Shown here: positions 43,801 to 51,651 of the stretch, piece after piece
Numbering within the stretch: position 1 is the stretch's first letter
How the letters are laid out: the number at the start of each line of letters is the position of its first letter
Source: Streptomyces lavendulae subsp. lavendulae
GTDB lineage: Bacteria; Actinomycetota; Actinomycetes; Streptomycetales; Streptomycetaceae
Assembly: GCF_002803845.1 (NCBI RefSeq)
Contig: NZ_CP024985.1
Coordinates: forward strand, 1,674,001 to 1,738,000
Length of the DNA stretch: 64,000 nucleotides
Direction of reading: 5' to 3'
Notes under the pieces: model-generated
What the model was told of the DNA's origin: nothing
Seen by the model: the letters and a program-made list of their open reading frames with translations, nothing else
The model's database searches: none
Translations under genes and position numbers: made by a program

Positions 43801-44537
43801 TCGGTCGGCTCATCTCCGAGGCCTACTACCAGGGGCGGCTGGTCAACCGCACGCTGGACCCGGCGGGCGCGCCGGTGGAGCGCGTGCGGCACGGTTTCCA
43901 GACCCCGGAGGGCATCCGTGACCGGGCCGTGGTCTGGCTCGACGTGCCGTGGTGCCGCGACGACCCCACCACCCGTGAGGTCGGCCCGGACAGCGGCCAG
44001 TCGCGGTACACCAATCCGGCGGAGGCGCGAGCGCTCGCCAACTTCCTCCGGGCCCTGGGACCGGACGGCGGGTGTCAGGGCAAGCTCGCCGTACTGGCCC
44101 CGTACGCGCGGCAGGTGAGCCTGCTCAGCCAGCGGTTGCGCGGCACTCACCTGCCCGCGGGACTACAGGTCCAGCTCGGTCTCAAGGCCGAGGCGATCGA
44201 CGGCAACCGGTTCCCCACCCACACCGTCGACTCCTTCCAGGGCAACCAGGCGGACGTCGTCGCCATCAGCCTGGTGCGCAACAACGAGGAGGAGATCGGC
44301 CGCGGCCTGGGGTTCCTCGACGACCCGGGCCGGATGAACGTCCTCCTGTCGCGGGCGGAACGCCTGCTGATCCTCGTCGGTTCCTGGAAGTTCTTCCACC
44401 ACCAGGTGCAGGCGGTGCCCCTCGCGGACGAGTCCCAGCCGCTGTGGTCCTTCAAGAAGATCGTCACCCTGCTCGAAGAGTGGTTCGGCGACGGCCGGGC
44501 CGTACGCATCGAGGCTGACCTCAGGGAGCACTCGTGA
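40893..44537 (+). CDS. mkoA: Mokosh type I-like MkoA: kinase-like domain fused to UPF1-type SF1 helicase
   Basis: A 1214-residue protein. Residues 14-290 are a protein-kinase fold (VAIK-type Lys43 in YLLKTW, Glu63 in WDQELRTL) with a degenerate active site: HRG at 152-154 instead of HRD, and GGFEWS at 174-179 instead of DFG. Residues 660-1190 are a superfamily 1 helicase: Walker A GPPGTGKTT (672-680), VEEAGKA (837-843) for Walker B, GDHKQLDP (862-869), QHRMHPN (963-969), VDSFQGNQADVV (1112-1123) and NVLLSRAERL (1149-1158). Helicase plus kinase followed by a PLD gene is the Mokosh type I anti-phage layout. ATG 40893 follows AGGTGG. Base composition is visibly less G+C-rich than the flanks. Confidence 0.82.
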   Translation: MATAKVGTLLLRNRYEITGGPHSGDGESQVWEAFSDGYTYLLKTWTYEGGQPDRVQRALWDQELRTLYKVASSPRSDDALVVLKDAGLDREHNCFVMVLEAPGYERVADALQRRARYPWLSNRGTAAREQLWSGLRRVATGLNLLHERQVLHRGVNVDSLFFDEDLGAESLRLGGFEWSVKLGRPVGTQPPDGWPVPPERTTGGMTTWRQDDDWFAFGILCARLLLDLERFTTNPPHERHARVLHTIDTAVHELTEAERKLLLHLVAADPLERLTAPYDIISRIQDITRALANPLRTQQEDAQYVLALDLRRPEFIDHLMDNGLRDHLRLDPMGTFIPMDPVHRKEACEFVRQDLQRPLLYAVPNRPYFILVGGRLCLKITAHRGKDGTSSWQVADCRTAQPLLFSEGDDSFRELPPGRVFAYARDEVARDRTIEQNATSWEPVLPKIDRSAQVSRELGRFHEFVRVSNQIELLLLDSQIFPYEVVRGPWLQDGVEWAVVKERPRPEGHEVFEAFRVGLIEFLQKEVQGSDRSKVILSGARDGARLNLPPRDPQSDDDGNVWQVDEMDQETHLVTLSRQGLSKGRVKLEREGFLRSAGMPGQISLFRRRKKAIDALDQHGYLLRSLASPSHVRMDTGASELPVELDHERVDEPKRASIEDILRVRPIYTLQGPPGTGKTTLVAWLLREILTEDPVVQVLVTAQAHGAVDVLRSKVGEAFQDVPETDRPLQIRLRGPHKAGTALPEDGVEGVARQVLQRSISQLSAVSSPSTVQLAWLDDAKAMVGEINMMQDQGDLGRRSSDFVELVKRGANLTYCTTSAGDLVALAAGQAFDWSIVEEAGKAHAFDLALPLQAGHRWLLIGDHKQLDPYRYEDYQQGIEKLDPVAQTLGRLKPRASSLLDQDWLDSWERRSQADRDEFREYAKEWLKTFHRLYEYCAVAAGADRLVTDTEAKGASAGQLIGQHRMHPNIGRLISEAYYQGRLVNRTLDPAGAPVERVRHGFQTPEGIRDRAVVWLDVPWCRDDPTTREVGPDSGQSRYTNPAEARALANFLRALGPDGGCQGKLAVLAPYARQVSLLSQRLRGTHLPAGLQVQLGLKAEAIDGNRFPTHTVDSFQGNQADVVAISLVRNNEEEIGRGLGFLDDPGRMNVLLSRAERLLILVGSWKFFHHQVQAVPLADESQPLWSFKKIVTLLEEWFGDGRAVRIEADLREHS

Positions 44538-46183
44538 TCGTCCTCATTCCCGTGAGCATGTTCAGCGTCAACTTCAGCGTGGCCCGGGGCCGCCCGTACA
44601 GCCGTCTGGAGCGGCGGGTCCTCGAAGAGATCGGCGCACGGGCCGATGTCACCCCCCACCAGGGCGCGACCCTGACCTCGCTGTGCGACACCTTCCAGGT
44701 CCACGAACGGCTGATGGTCGAAGCCGTGGTGACCCTCGTCGGTGCCGGCTGGGTCGCCGTCACCAGCGGCCGGGAGGCCGCCTTCGTCCTCACCGACGAA
44801 GGTCAGCAGGCGTGTTCGTCCGGAAAGGAACCGGCGTCGGTCGTCGTGGCTCCGGCCGCGCCGTGCACCCTGGTCTTCGACCGGACGGCAGGACAGCTGG
44901 CCAGACGTGGTGAAGTACTGACCGTCCCGAAGCAGGAAGCACGGCTCGACCTCAATCCGTCCACTCCGGTCCGCATCCTGCGGGCCGCGCTGGACGAGTC
45001 CCAGATCCAGAAGCTGCTCCCGCGGAACAGCGGCGAGTGGGTCCGCAGCATCGGGCGGCCCCGGCTCGTGACGTTCAGGCGCTATCTGCCCGTGCGCGTC
45101 GACCTCGCCGACCGGGCCATCACCGGGCTCCCCCGAGGCTGGCACCAGGCGCTGTCGAACGAGATCCTGGCCGTGGCGCACACCAGGCAGGAGGAGTCGG
45201 AGGAAGCCCGGGTTTCCTTGCCGGCGCCCCGCGCCACCGCCAGGACGGAATCACTCCCGGCAGCGGTTCCGGCATCCACCACCGCCCCGTCGCGTCGGCC
45301 GACGCCCCTGAGCATCCCGGGGCGCAAGCTCCCGGCCGCCGTGTCGGCGTCCCCCCGACCGGGCACCTCCTTCCCCTGGCTGGACGAGGCCGATCCCGGC
45401 GTCAACGGCTCCGACGGTCCCACCGATCAATCGACCGTGGCGACCCTGTTCTCGGAGGTGTCCGGCGAGGAGGCCCATCAGCTCTTGATCAACGAGGCAC
45501 TGGCCACGGCCACCCGACACGTCCTGATCGCCTCGCCCACCGTGAGCGTGGAGCGCCTGTCGAAGCTCGGCGAGGCCGTCCAGGCGGCGGTGACACGAGG
45601 CGTTCGAGTGGACCTCCTCTACGGCGACACGGAGGACGGAACGACCCCGAAGCGCGTCGTCGACCTGGTGCACCGGATCGGTTACCACGCCGCGGAGCGT
45701 CTGGGCCGCGACCTCCTGAAGCCCGCCAGGCAGCCGACGGGCAGCGGTGCGGGCCTTCTGATCTTCGACGGGAGGAACGGAGCGCTCGAAGCGGTCATCG
45801 GCGACTACGCGTGGACCGGCACACCCGGAGACCGGCCCGCGCGCTCCGTCCACGTGAGCGGAACCGAGTTCATGGCCCAGGTGGCACGAGCGGCCGCGGG
45901 CCTGTGGACGTGGAGCGACGATCCCGACTCCGCCGACCGCTGGCGTCGTGTGGCGGACCTCTGCCAGGACGACACGGCCGTCTCCGACGCTCGGGGGGAC
46001 GACGTGGAGGACCAGGTGCTCGCCGAGCTGATCGTGGACGACGAGCACGCCCGGATCCCCCGGGAAGGCGACGCAGGTGCCCTCCGGATCGGCGGCTCGC
46101 GCCGACACGAGAACGGGCCCGCAGCGGGCATCCGGGGTATCTCGGCCGTGATCCGCCGCCAGGAGGGCCGGGGCACTCCGTGA
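44534..46183 (+). CDS. mkoB: Mokosh type I-like MkoB: winged helix plus PLD-fold protein
   Basis: A 549-residue protein. Residues 20-95 form a likely winged helix (PYSRLERRVLEEIGARADVT, DTFQVHERLMVEAVVTLVGA). About 110 low-complexity residues follow (residues 215-285). Residues 310-460 are a PLD-like half: HVLIASPTVSVERLSKLGEA, RGVRVDLLYGD, GAGLLIFDGRNGALEAVIGD and YAWTG. At the HKD site only Asp412 remains; the His and Lys positions are Gly405 and Gly407. GTG 44534 overlaps the helicase stop (GTGA) and follows AGGGAG, so the pair is co-translated. The classical effector of Mokosh is a PLD nuclease; catalysis here is doubtful. Confidence 0.78.
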   Translation: MIVLIPVSMFSVNFSVARGRPYSRLERRVLEEIGARADVTPHQGATLTSLCDTFQVHERLMVEAVVTLVGAGWVAVTSGREAAFVLTDEGQQACSSGKEPASVVVAPAAPCTLVFDRTAGQLARRGEVLTVPKQEARLDLNPSTPVRILRAALDESQIQKLLPRNSGEWVRSIGRPRLVTFRRYLPVRVDLADRAITGLPRGWHQALSNEILAVAHTRQEESEEARVSLPAPRATARTESLPAAVPASTTAPSRRPTPLSIPGRKLPAAVSASPRPGTSFPWLDEADPGVNGSDGPTDQSTVATLFSEVSGEEAHQLLINEALATATRHVLIASPTVSVERLSKLGEAVQAAVTRGVRVDLLYGDTEDGTTPKRVVDLVHRIGYHAAERLGRDLLKPARQPTGSGAGLLIFDGRNGALEAVIGDYAWTGTPGDRPARSVHVSGTEFMAQVARAAAGLWTWSDDPDSADRWRRVADLCQDDTAVSDARGDDVEDQVLAELIVDDEHARIPREGDAGALRIGGSRRHENGPAAGIRGISAVIRRQEGRGTP

Positions 46184-46276
46184 GAACGCCTCCCGCGCCG
46201 CCACGGGCGGCGCGGGAGGGCGCCCGGGCCGTCCGCCCCGGGCCGTGGCGCCGGTCGGACGGTGACTTCACCGCCG

Positions 46277-46307
46277 GAAAAGAGAAGAACCCCACCGAAG
46301 TGGGGTT
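46277..46307 (-). terminator. terminator after first tRNA-Leu
   Basis: On the minus strand AACCCCAC, a TTCG tetraloop and GTGGGGTT are followed by a T-rich tail (CTTCTCTTTTCC), a textbook intrinsic terminator 8 bp past the tRNA. Confidence 0.88.
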
Positions 46308-46315
46308 CCCGCTGG

Positions 46316-46400
46316 TGTCCGAGGGGGGACTTGAACCCCCACGCCCGATAAAGGGCACTAGCACCTCAAGCTAGCGCGTCTGCCATTCCGCCACCCGGAC
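46316..46400 (-). tRNA. tRNA-Leu (anticodon GAG), CCA encoded
   Basis: An 85-nt class II tRNA on the minus strand. The acceptor stem GTCCGGG pairs with CTCGGAC, and the anticodon stem CTAGC/GCTAG carries loop TTGAGGT, giving anticodon GAG for CUC. A long variable arm and GGTTCAAGTCC T-loop follow. A discriminator A and encoded CCA (46315-46313) follow the acceptor stem. It is identical over 85 nt to the upstream copy. Confidence 0.95.
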
Positions 46401-46437
46401 AGGTGGTCGGCCCCGGTTTCCCGCGGCGACACGGAGA

Positions 46438-46466
46438 ACTTTACCAAGGCCTCGGAGTACTGTTGA
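46438..46466 (-). promoter_or_regulatory. promoter of first tRNA-Leu copy
   Basis: Minus-strand TCAACA (46466-46461), 17 bp, then TAAAGT (46443-46438), about 38 bp before the tRNA 5' end. The promoter lies between the two tRNA copies, so this copy can be transcribed independently. Confidence 0.55.
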
Positions 46467-46490
46467 CCAGGCCTTTCACCCCCGGAAACG

Positions 46491-46516
46491 CAAAAGAACC
46501 CCACCGAAGTGGGGTT
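46491..46516 (-). terminator. terminator after second tRNA-Leu
   Basis: The same AACCCCAC-TTCG-GTGGGGTT hairpin, followed by CTTTTG, lies 8 bp downstream of the 46525-46609 tRNA. Confidence 0.85.
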
Positions 46517-46524
46517 CCTGCCGG

Positions 46525-46609
46525 TGTCCGAGGGGGGACTTGAACCCCCACGCCCGATAAAGGGCACTAGCACCTCAAGCTAGCGCGTCTGCCATTCCGC
46601 CACCCGGAC
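46525..46609 (-). tRNA. tRNA-Leu (anticodon GAG), CCA not encoded
   Basis: An 85-nt tRNA identical in sequence to the copy 209 bp away. After the discriminator A the DNA reads CCG rather than CCA, so the CCA end must be added by nucleotidyltransferase. TATGGT, a possible -10 box, lies about 55 bp upstream on the minus strand. Confidence 0.95.
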
Positions 46610-46864
46610 AGGTGATCTGCCCCGGTTTCCCGCGGCGACATGGACAACCATAGCAAAGGATCGGCGGGGCTCCGACCACTTATCCGGGGGGCCGCCGGTC
46701 CGACGCGCCGCGCTGACCTGCGGGCATGCGTGACCGGCGACGGCGAGACGGGTCGTCTCGGGTGGTTGCCGGCGGCTCGCCGGGAGCCCGTCGCGGTACG
46801 GGCGCGGGCGAGGCCCGCCCCGGGTGGGACGGGCCTCGTGCGTGGCTGTACGGGTGTGCCGCGG

Positions 46865-47806
46865 CTAGGGGCAGTGGATGACCTGGCCCGCGTACGAGAG
46901 GTTGCCGCCGAAGCCGAAGAGCAGGACCGGGGCGCCGGAGGGGATCTCGCCCCGCTGGACCAGCTTCGAGAGGGCCATCGGGATGCTGGCCGCCGAGGTG
47001 TTGCCGGAGTCGACGACATCGCGGGCGACGACGGCGTTCACGGCGCCGATCCTGGCCGCGAGCGGCTCGATGATCCGCAGGTTCGCCTGGTGCAGGACGA
47101 CCCCCGCCAGGTCCTCGGGGGTGATCCCGGCCTTCTCGCAGACCTTCCGGGCGAGCGGCGGGAGCTGGCTGGTGGTCCAGCGGTAGACCGACTGGCCCTC
47201 CTGTGCGAAGACCGGCGGGGAGCCCTCGATGCGTACGGCGTGGCCCATCTCCGGCACCGAGCCCCACAGGACGGGGCCGATGCCCGGTTCCGCGGCGGCT
47301 TCGACGACGGCCGCGCCCGCGCCGTCGCCGGTCAGCACGCAGGTGGTGCGGTCGGTGTAGTCGGTGATCTCGGTCATCTTGTCGGCGCCGATGACCAGGG
47401 CGCGGGTCGCGGCACCGGCCCGGATCGCGTGGTCGGCGGTGGCCAGGGCGTGGGTGAAGCCCGAGCAGACGACGTTGATGTCCATCACCGCGGGCGCTCC
47501 GCCCATGCCCAGCTTCGCGGCGACCCGCGCGGCCATGTTGGGGGAACGGTCGATGGCGGTGGAGGTGGCCACCAGGACGAGGTCGATGTCGTCCGGGGTC
47601 AGGCCGGCGTTCGCGAGGGCCTTGCCGGCGGCCTGGTAGGCCAGCTCGTCCACGGGCTCGTCGGGGCCCGCGACGTGCCGGGTCCGGATGCCGACGCGCG
47701 ACCGGATCCACTCGTCGTTGGTGTCGACCATGGCCGCGAGGTCCTCGTTGGTGAGCACTTTCGCGGGCTGGTAGTGCCCTAGCGCCACCACGCGTGAACC
47801 GGTCAT
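46865..47806 (-). CDS. beta-ketoacyl-ACP synthase III-like enzyme
   Basis: A 313-residue FabH-family thiolase-fold enzyme that condenses an acyl-CoA with malonyl-ACP. The catalytic triad is visible: Cys114 in [10 protein letters not shown], His239 in [10 protein letters not shown] and Asn269 in [10 protein letters not shown]. The start begins [20 protein letters not shown]. It is not next to fabD, acpP and fabF, so it is an accessory FabH rather than the housekeeping one. Some similar proteins work in secondary metabolism. ATG 47806 follows GGGGGACCCC only loosely. It is divergent from fdhD. Confidence 0.93.
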   Translation of the reverse strand: MTGSRVVALGHYQPAKVLTNEDLAAMVDTNDEWIRSRVGIRTRHVAGPDEPVDELAYQAAGKALANAGLTPDDIDLVLVATSTAIDRSPNMAARVAAKLGMGGAPAVMDINVVCSGFTHALATADHAIRAGAATRALVIGADKMTEITDYTDRTTCVLTGDGAGAAVVEAAAEPGIGPVLWGSVPEMGHAVRIEGSPPVFAQEGQSVYRWTTSQLPPLARKVCEKAGITPEDLAGVVLHQANLRIIEPLAARIGAVNAVVARDVVDSGNTSAASIPMALSKLVQRGEIPSGAPVLLFGFGGNLSYAGQVIHCP

Positions 47807-48012
47807 GGGCGGGGTCCCCCTCTGTACGGCGGTCAGGAATTACCCAGCTTTGCCTGCTACCGGTGGGTACGGGTGCGCGTGACCCGACAGGATTCCTGCA
47901 CCGTAATTTGGAGAATTCCGAGCAACTTCCTGCCGGGAGCCCCGCGGGCCGCGGATCCGCGAGAATGTCCTCGTCAAGAGCACGTCGAGGACGGAACGGG
48001 TGGCTGATCGCC

Positions 48013-48855
48013 ATGGGACGGGTCACCGAGCGGCGCCGGGTCGTACGGATCCGGGGCGGGGCGGTCGGGGCGCGCCCCGACACGCTGGTCGCGGAGGAGC
48101 CGCTGGAGATCCGGCTCAACGGAAAGCCGCTGGCCATCACGATGCGCACCCCGGGTGACGACTTCGCGCTGGCGGTGGGCTTCCTCGCCAGCGAGGGCGT
48201 GGTCGCGCACGCCTCGGACGTCCAGGCCGTCACCTACTGCGAGGGCGCGACCGAGGACGGTTCCAACACGTACAACGTGGTCAACGTGCAGCTGGCGCGC
48301 GGAGTGCCGGTGCCCGACATCACGCTGGAGCGGAACGTCTACACCACCTCCTCCTGCGGTCTGTGCGGCAAGGCCAGCCTGGACGCGGTCCGTACGGCGA
48401 CCCGTTTCCCGGGGCTCGCCGCCGACCCGGTGCGGGTGGGGGCCGACCTCCTCGGCGAGCTGCCCGACCGGCTGCGCGCGGCGCAGAAGGTCTTCGACCG
48501 CACGGGCGGGCTGCACGCGGCCGGGCTGTTCTCGGCGGAGGGGGAGCTGCTCGACGTACGGGAGGACGTGGGGCGGCACAACGCCGTGGACAAGATCGTC
48601 GGGCGGGCGCTGCAGGCGGGGCGGCTGCCGCTGGCCGGTGCGGTGCTGCTGGTGTCGGGCCGGGCCTCCTTCGAGCTCGCGCAGAAGGCCGTCATGGCCG
48701 GGATCCCGGTCCTGGCGGCGGTCTCGGCGCCGTCCTCGCTGGCGGTGGACCTGGCGCTGGAGTCCGGGCTGACCCTGGTGGGCTTCCTTCGGGGCCCGGA
48801 CATGAACATCTACGCGGGCGAGCACCGCATCGTGCTGCCCGCGGGTCGGCAGTAG
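48013..48855 (+). CDS. fdhD: formate dehydrogenase accessory sulfurtransferase
   Basis: A 280-residue FdhD protein that passes sulfur to the molybdenum cofactor of formate dehydrogenase. The CxxC of the active site is Cys115/Cys118 in [10 protein letters not shown], and the [33 protein letters not shown] and [13 protein letters not shown] segments are diagnostic. The ATG at 48013 is the first Met in the homologous region; the frame is open for 70 codons upstream without similarity. No formate dehydrogenase subunit lies in the window. Confidence 0.95.
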   Translation: MGRVTERRRVVRIRGGAVGARPDTLVAEEPLEIRLNGKPLAITMRTPGDDFALAVGFLASEGVVAHASDVQAVTYCEGATEDGSNTYNVVNVQLARGVPVPDITLERNVYTTSSCGLCGKASLDAVRTATRFPGLAADPVRVGADLLGELPDRLRAAQKVFDRTGGLHAAGLFSAEGELLDVREDVGRHNAVDKIVGRALQAGRLPLAGAVLLVSGRASFELAQKAVMAGIPVLAAVSAPSSLAVDLALESGLTLVGFLRGPDMNIYAGEHRIVLPAGRQ

Positions 48856-48877
48856 GCGCGCCGGCGCTCGACAGGGC

Positions 48878-49303
48878 CTAGCGGCGGCGGCCCCGGCGCG
48901 GGGTGGTGGGCTCCTTCGGGGCCGGGGGGTCGATGCGGTGCAGCTCCAGGGTGTCGGGGAGCGGGGTGCTGCCGGGACCTCCGGACCGGGCCCAGTCGAT
49001 GATCTCGTCGGTCGCGGTGTCGTCGAGGGCCCAGCCGAACCAGACGGCCCGGGCGCCCCGGCTCCGGGCCTCGCTGGTGGGCTGGACCACGATCACGTTG
49101 GCCTGCGCGCACGGTCCGAGGCAGTCGCTGGTACGGACCGCCAGCCGGCCCCCGGACGCGGCGGCGGCCTCCCGCAGCCGGGCGAGCTGGCCGGCGTGGT
49201 CGGAACCGGGGTTCTTGCGGGGGTCACCGCAGCAGCAGCCGCGGCAGACCACCAGGGTGCAGGGGCGCGGGGCGTGGGCGGCGAGCGGGCGTATCCAGGT
49301 CAC
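48878..49303 (-). CDS. thioredoxin-like [2Fe-2S] ferredoxin
   Basis: A 141-residue protein with cysteines in VVCRGCCCGDPRKNPG and RTSDCLGPCAQANVIVV, matching the (2Fe-2S) ferredoxin-domain family often annotated next to cobalamin or transport genes. The CLGPC pair fits a thioredoxin-like ferredoxin. The start is GTG 49303, leaderless: TAACGT (49315-49310) ends 6 nt before it and overlaps the stop of the transporter gene upstream. The C-terminus is basic (PRRGRRR). It lies 9 bp after the transporter gene on the same strand. Confidence 0.85.
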   Translation of the reverse strand: MTWIRPLAAHAPRPCTLVVCRGCCCGDPRKNPGSDHAGQLARLREAAAASGGRLAVRTSDCLGPCAQANVIVVQPTSEARSRGARAVWFGWALDDTATDEIIDWARSGGPGSTPLPDTLELHRIDPPAPKEPTTPRRGRRR

Positions 49304-49312
49304 CGCCGCACG

Positions 49313-50365
49313 TTACCGGCCCTGCGGCGCCGGGTGTTGGGCCGGGGGCGAGACCTCCGCCACACGCCCCGGGGGGAGTTCGCCCCCGACGGCCTCGGGG
49401 TCCCGCGCGCGGCGGCGGGCCAGGACCGCGCAGACCATCAGCTGCATCTGGTGGAACAGCATCAGCGGGAGCACCGCGAGTCCGGCCTGGGCGCCGAACA
49501 GGACGCTGGCCATGGGGAGTCCGGCGGCGAGGCTCTTCTTCGACCCGGCGAACTGGATGGCGATCCGGTCCTCGCGGCCGAATCCGAGGCGTCCGGCCCC
49601 GTACCAGGTGACGAGGAGCATCACGGCGAGGAGTACGGCCTCCACCGCCAGCAGCGCGCCGAGGTGCGGGAGGCTGACCCGGTGCCAGACCCCGGCGGCC
49701 ATGCCCGCGCTGAAGGCGGCGTAGACGACGAGCAGGATCGAGCCGCGGTCGACGTAGCCGAGCGCCTTCTTATGGCGGACCAGGAAGCCGCCGACCCAGC
49801 GGCGCAGGGCCTGGCCGAGGAGGAAGGGCAGCAGCAGCTGGACGACGATCTTGACGAGGGAGTCCGGGGAGAAGCCTCCCGCGTCGGCGCCGAGGAGGCC
49901 GGCGGCAAGGAGGGGGGTGAGGACGATGCCGGCGAGGCTGGAGAAGGAGCCGGCGCAGATCGCGGCGGGGACGTTGCCCCGGGCGATGGAGGTGAAGGCG
50001 ATGGAGGACTGGACGGTCGAGGGGACCAGGCACAGGAAGAGCAGGCCGCTGTAGAGGGGCTGGGTCAGCAGGGTGGGGACGAGGCCGCGGGCGGCCAGGC
50101 CGAGCAGCGGGAAGAGGACGAAGGTACAGGCCAGCACGGTGACGTGGAGGCGCCAGTGGCGCAGCCCGTCGAGGGCCTCGCGGGTGGAGAGCCGGGCCCC
50201 GTAGAGGAAGAAGAGCAGGGCGACGGCGGCGGTGGAGGCGCCGTCGGCGACGGTGGCGGCCGGGCCCCGGGCCGGGAGCAGCGCGGCGAGGCCCACGGTG
50301 GCGAGCAGCGCCAGCACGTACGGGTCCAGGGGCAGCCGGGCGGGGAGGCGGGGGCGGCGTCGCAT
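49313..50365 (-). CDS. bile acid:sodium symporter-like transporter (SBF-like)
   Basis: A 350-residue protein with about ten helices: TVADGASTAAVALLFFLYG, VTVLACTFVLFPLLGLAA, LYSGLLFLCLVPSTVQSSIA, FTSIARGNVPAAICAGSFSS and others. The VPSTVQSSIAFTSIARGN crossover and FAGSKKSLAAGLPMA segment mark the SBF-like (YfeH) family. The substrate is unknown, perhaps an organic anion. The ATG at 50365 starts MRRRPRLPAR. It is divergent from a LysR regulator, which probably controls it. Confidence 0.9.
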   Translation of the reverse strand: MRRRPRLPARLPLDPYVLALLATVGLAALLPARGPAATVADGASTAAVALLFFLYGARLSTREALDGLRHWRLHVTVLACTFVLFPLLGLAARGLVPTLLTQPLYSGLLFLCLVPSTVQSSIAFTSIARGNVPAAICAGSFSSLAGIVLTPLLAAGLLGADAGGFSPDSLVKIVVQLLLPFLLGQALRRWVGGFLVRHKKALGYVDRGSILLVVYAAFSAGMAAGVWHRVSLPHLGALLAVEAVLLAVMLLVTWYGAGRLGFGREDRIAIQFAGSKKSLAAGLPMASVLFGAQAGLAVLPLMLFHQMQLMVCAVLARRRARDPEAVGGELPPGRVAEVSPPAQHPAPQGR

Positions 50366-50470
50366 GGGCGGTGTCCACTCGCTGTCGGTCGGGGCGGGGG
50401 TGCGCGGACGGAAGGGGGTCCTCCGTTCATGCTGGCGGCTGCGCGGTCATCGGGAAACACGCATACCGCA

Positions 50471-50499
50471 CTGACTGCCATCACGAACCGCAATAGGCT
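50471..50499 (+). promoter_or_regulatory. leaderless promoter of the LysR gene
   Basis: CTGACT (50471-50476), 17 bp and TAGGCT (50494-50499), which ends 6 nt before the LysR ATG at 50506. The divergent transporter starts at 50365; 50366-50470 shows no other gene. Confidence 0.65.
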
Positions 50500-50505
50500 G
50501 GTCCC

Positions 50506-51357
50506 ATGTACGACCCCGTTCAGCTGCGGACCTTCCTCACCGTGGCCCAGACGCTCAGCTTCACGCAGGCCGCGGCCCGGCTCGGCGTCCGGCAGTCCAC
50601 GGTCAGCCAGCACGTGCGGCGGCTGGAGGAGGCCACGGGGCGGACGCTGTTCGCCCGGGACACGCACAGCGTCGGGCTCACGGAGGACGGCGAGGCGCTG
50701 CTGGGCTTCGCGCGGACCATCCTGGAGGCGCACGAGCGGGCGGCGGCCTTCTTCGCGGGGACGCGGCTGCGCGGGCGGCTGCGGTTCGGGGCGTCGGAGG
50801 ACTTCGTGCTGACCCGGCTCCCGGAGATCCTGGAGGGGTTCCGGCACGAGCATCCGGAGGTGGACCTGGAGCTGTCGGTCGAGCTGTCGGGGACCCTGCA
50901 CGAACGGCTGGACGCGGGGCGCCTGGACCTGGTCCTGGCCAAGCGGCGCGGGCCGGAGGACGAGCGGGGCCGGCTGGTGTGGCGGGACCGGATGGTGTGG
51001 ATCGGGGCGGAGGGGGTGCGCGTGGACCCGGAGCGTCCGGTGCCGCTGATCGTCTTCCCGCCGCCGGGCATCACCCGGGCACGGGCCCTGGAGGTGCTGG
51101 AGCGGGAGGGGCGGGCGTGGCGGATCGCGTGCACGAGCGGCAGCCTGAGCGGTCTGATCGCGGCGGCCCGTGCCGGGCTCGGGGTGATGGCGCACACCCG
51201 GGGGCTGATCCCGCCGGGGCTGGTGCGGGTGGGCGGGCTGCCGGAGCTGGGGCCGGTGGAGTTCGCCCTGCTCCAGGGGCGGCGCCCGACCCCGGCGGCC
51301 GAGGCGCTGGCGGCCGCGGTCCTGGCGGGCGGCGACCGCCTCAGCCGGCCGGCGTAG
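50506..51357 (+). CDS. LysR-family transcriptional regulator
   Basis: A 283-residue LysR protein. The N-terminal winged helix reads QLRTFLTVAQTLSFTQAAAR, then LGVRQSTVSQHVRRLEEATG, and the effector domain starts at RLRFGASEDFVLTRLPEIL. The start at 50506 is leaderless, 6 nt after a TAGGCT box. The divergent SBF-like transporter is the probable target, as usual for LysR pairs; the ligand could be the transported substrate. Normal length. Confidence 0.93.
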   Translation: MYDPVQLRTFLTVAQTLSFTQAAARLGVRQSTVSQHVRRLEEATGRTLFARDTHSVGLTEDGEALLGFARTILEAHERAAAFFAGTRLRGRLRFGASEDFVLTRLPEILEGFRHEHPEVDLELSVELSGTLHERLDAGRLDLVLAKRRGPEDERGRLVWRDRMVWIGAEGVRVDPERPVPLIVFPPPGITRARALEVLEREGRAWRIACTSGSLSGLIAAARAGLGVMAHTRGLIPPGLVRVGGLPELGPVEFALLQGRRPTPAAEALAAAVLAGGDRLSRPA

Positions 51358-51375
51358 GGCGGCGGCCTCTGCCGC

Positions 51376-51420
51376 GCCGGGCCGGGCCGGGCCGGGCCGG
51401 GCGGCGTCGCGTCGCGTCGC
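51376..51420. repeat. simple repeats (GCCGG)n and (GTCGC)n
   Basis: Five GCCGG units (51376-51400) are followed closely by three GTCGC units (51406-51420) in the 294-bp gap after the LysR gene. Otherwise 51358-51651 holds no gene; a TAGCGT box (51619-51624) near its end may serve the ligase gene. Confidence 0.85.
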
Positions 51421-51651
51421 GCCGTTCTGTTCCGTGCCGCGCCGCGTCTCGGCTCTCCCGGCAGGCCGTCGCCGTCGTCCGCGCTGCGGGTCGGGACGGC
51501 GGACCGGGTGACGCTCCTGCGGGCCACGGTCGCACGAGTGCGCAGGTGGCGGGGCATGGCGCGCGGGGGGATCTTGTGGAGGTTTCCGCAGGGGTGCCGG
51601 GGGGCGGGGCCGGTGGGGTAGCGTCGCGGCGCCCGGCAGGAGAGGAGCGGA

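Larger units (their letters stand above)
46288..46650. repeat. tandem duplication of tRNA-Leu plus terminator unit
   Basis: The two tRNA genes, their terminators and about 25 bp of upstream sequence (GCCCCGGTTTCCCGCGGCGAC) repeat with a 209-bp period. Identity is complete in the tRNAs and decays outside them. From 46610 to 46864 no further gene is seen. Confidence 0.85.

Noticed and set aside
51376..51420. Repeat array in the gap after the LysR gene
   Set aside because: Simple pentamer slippage, not a CRISPR or iteron set.
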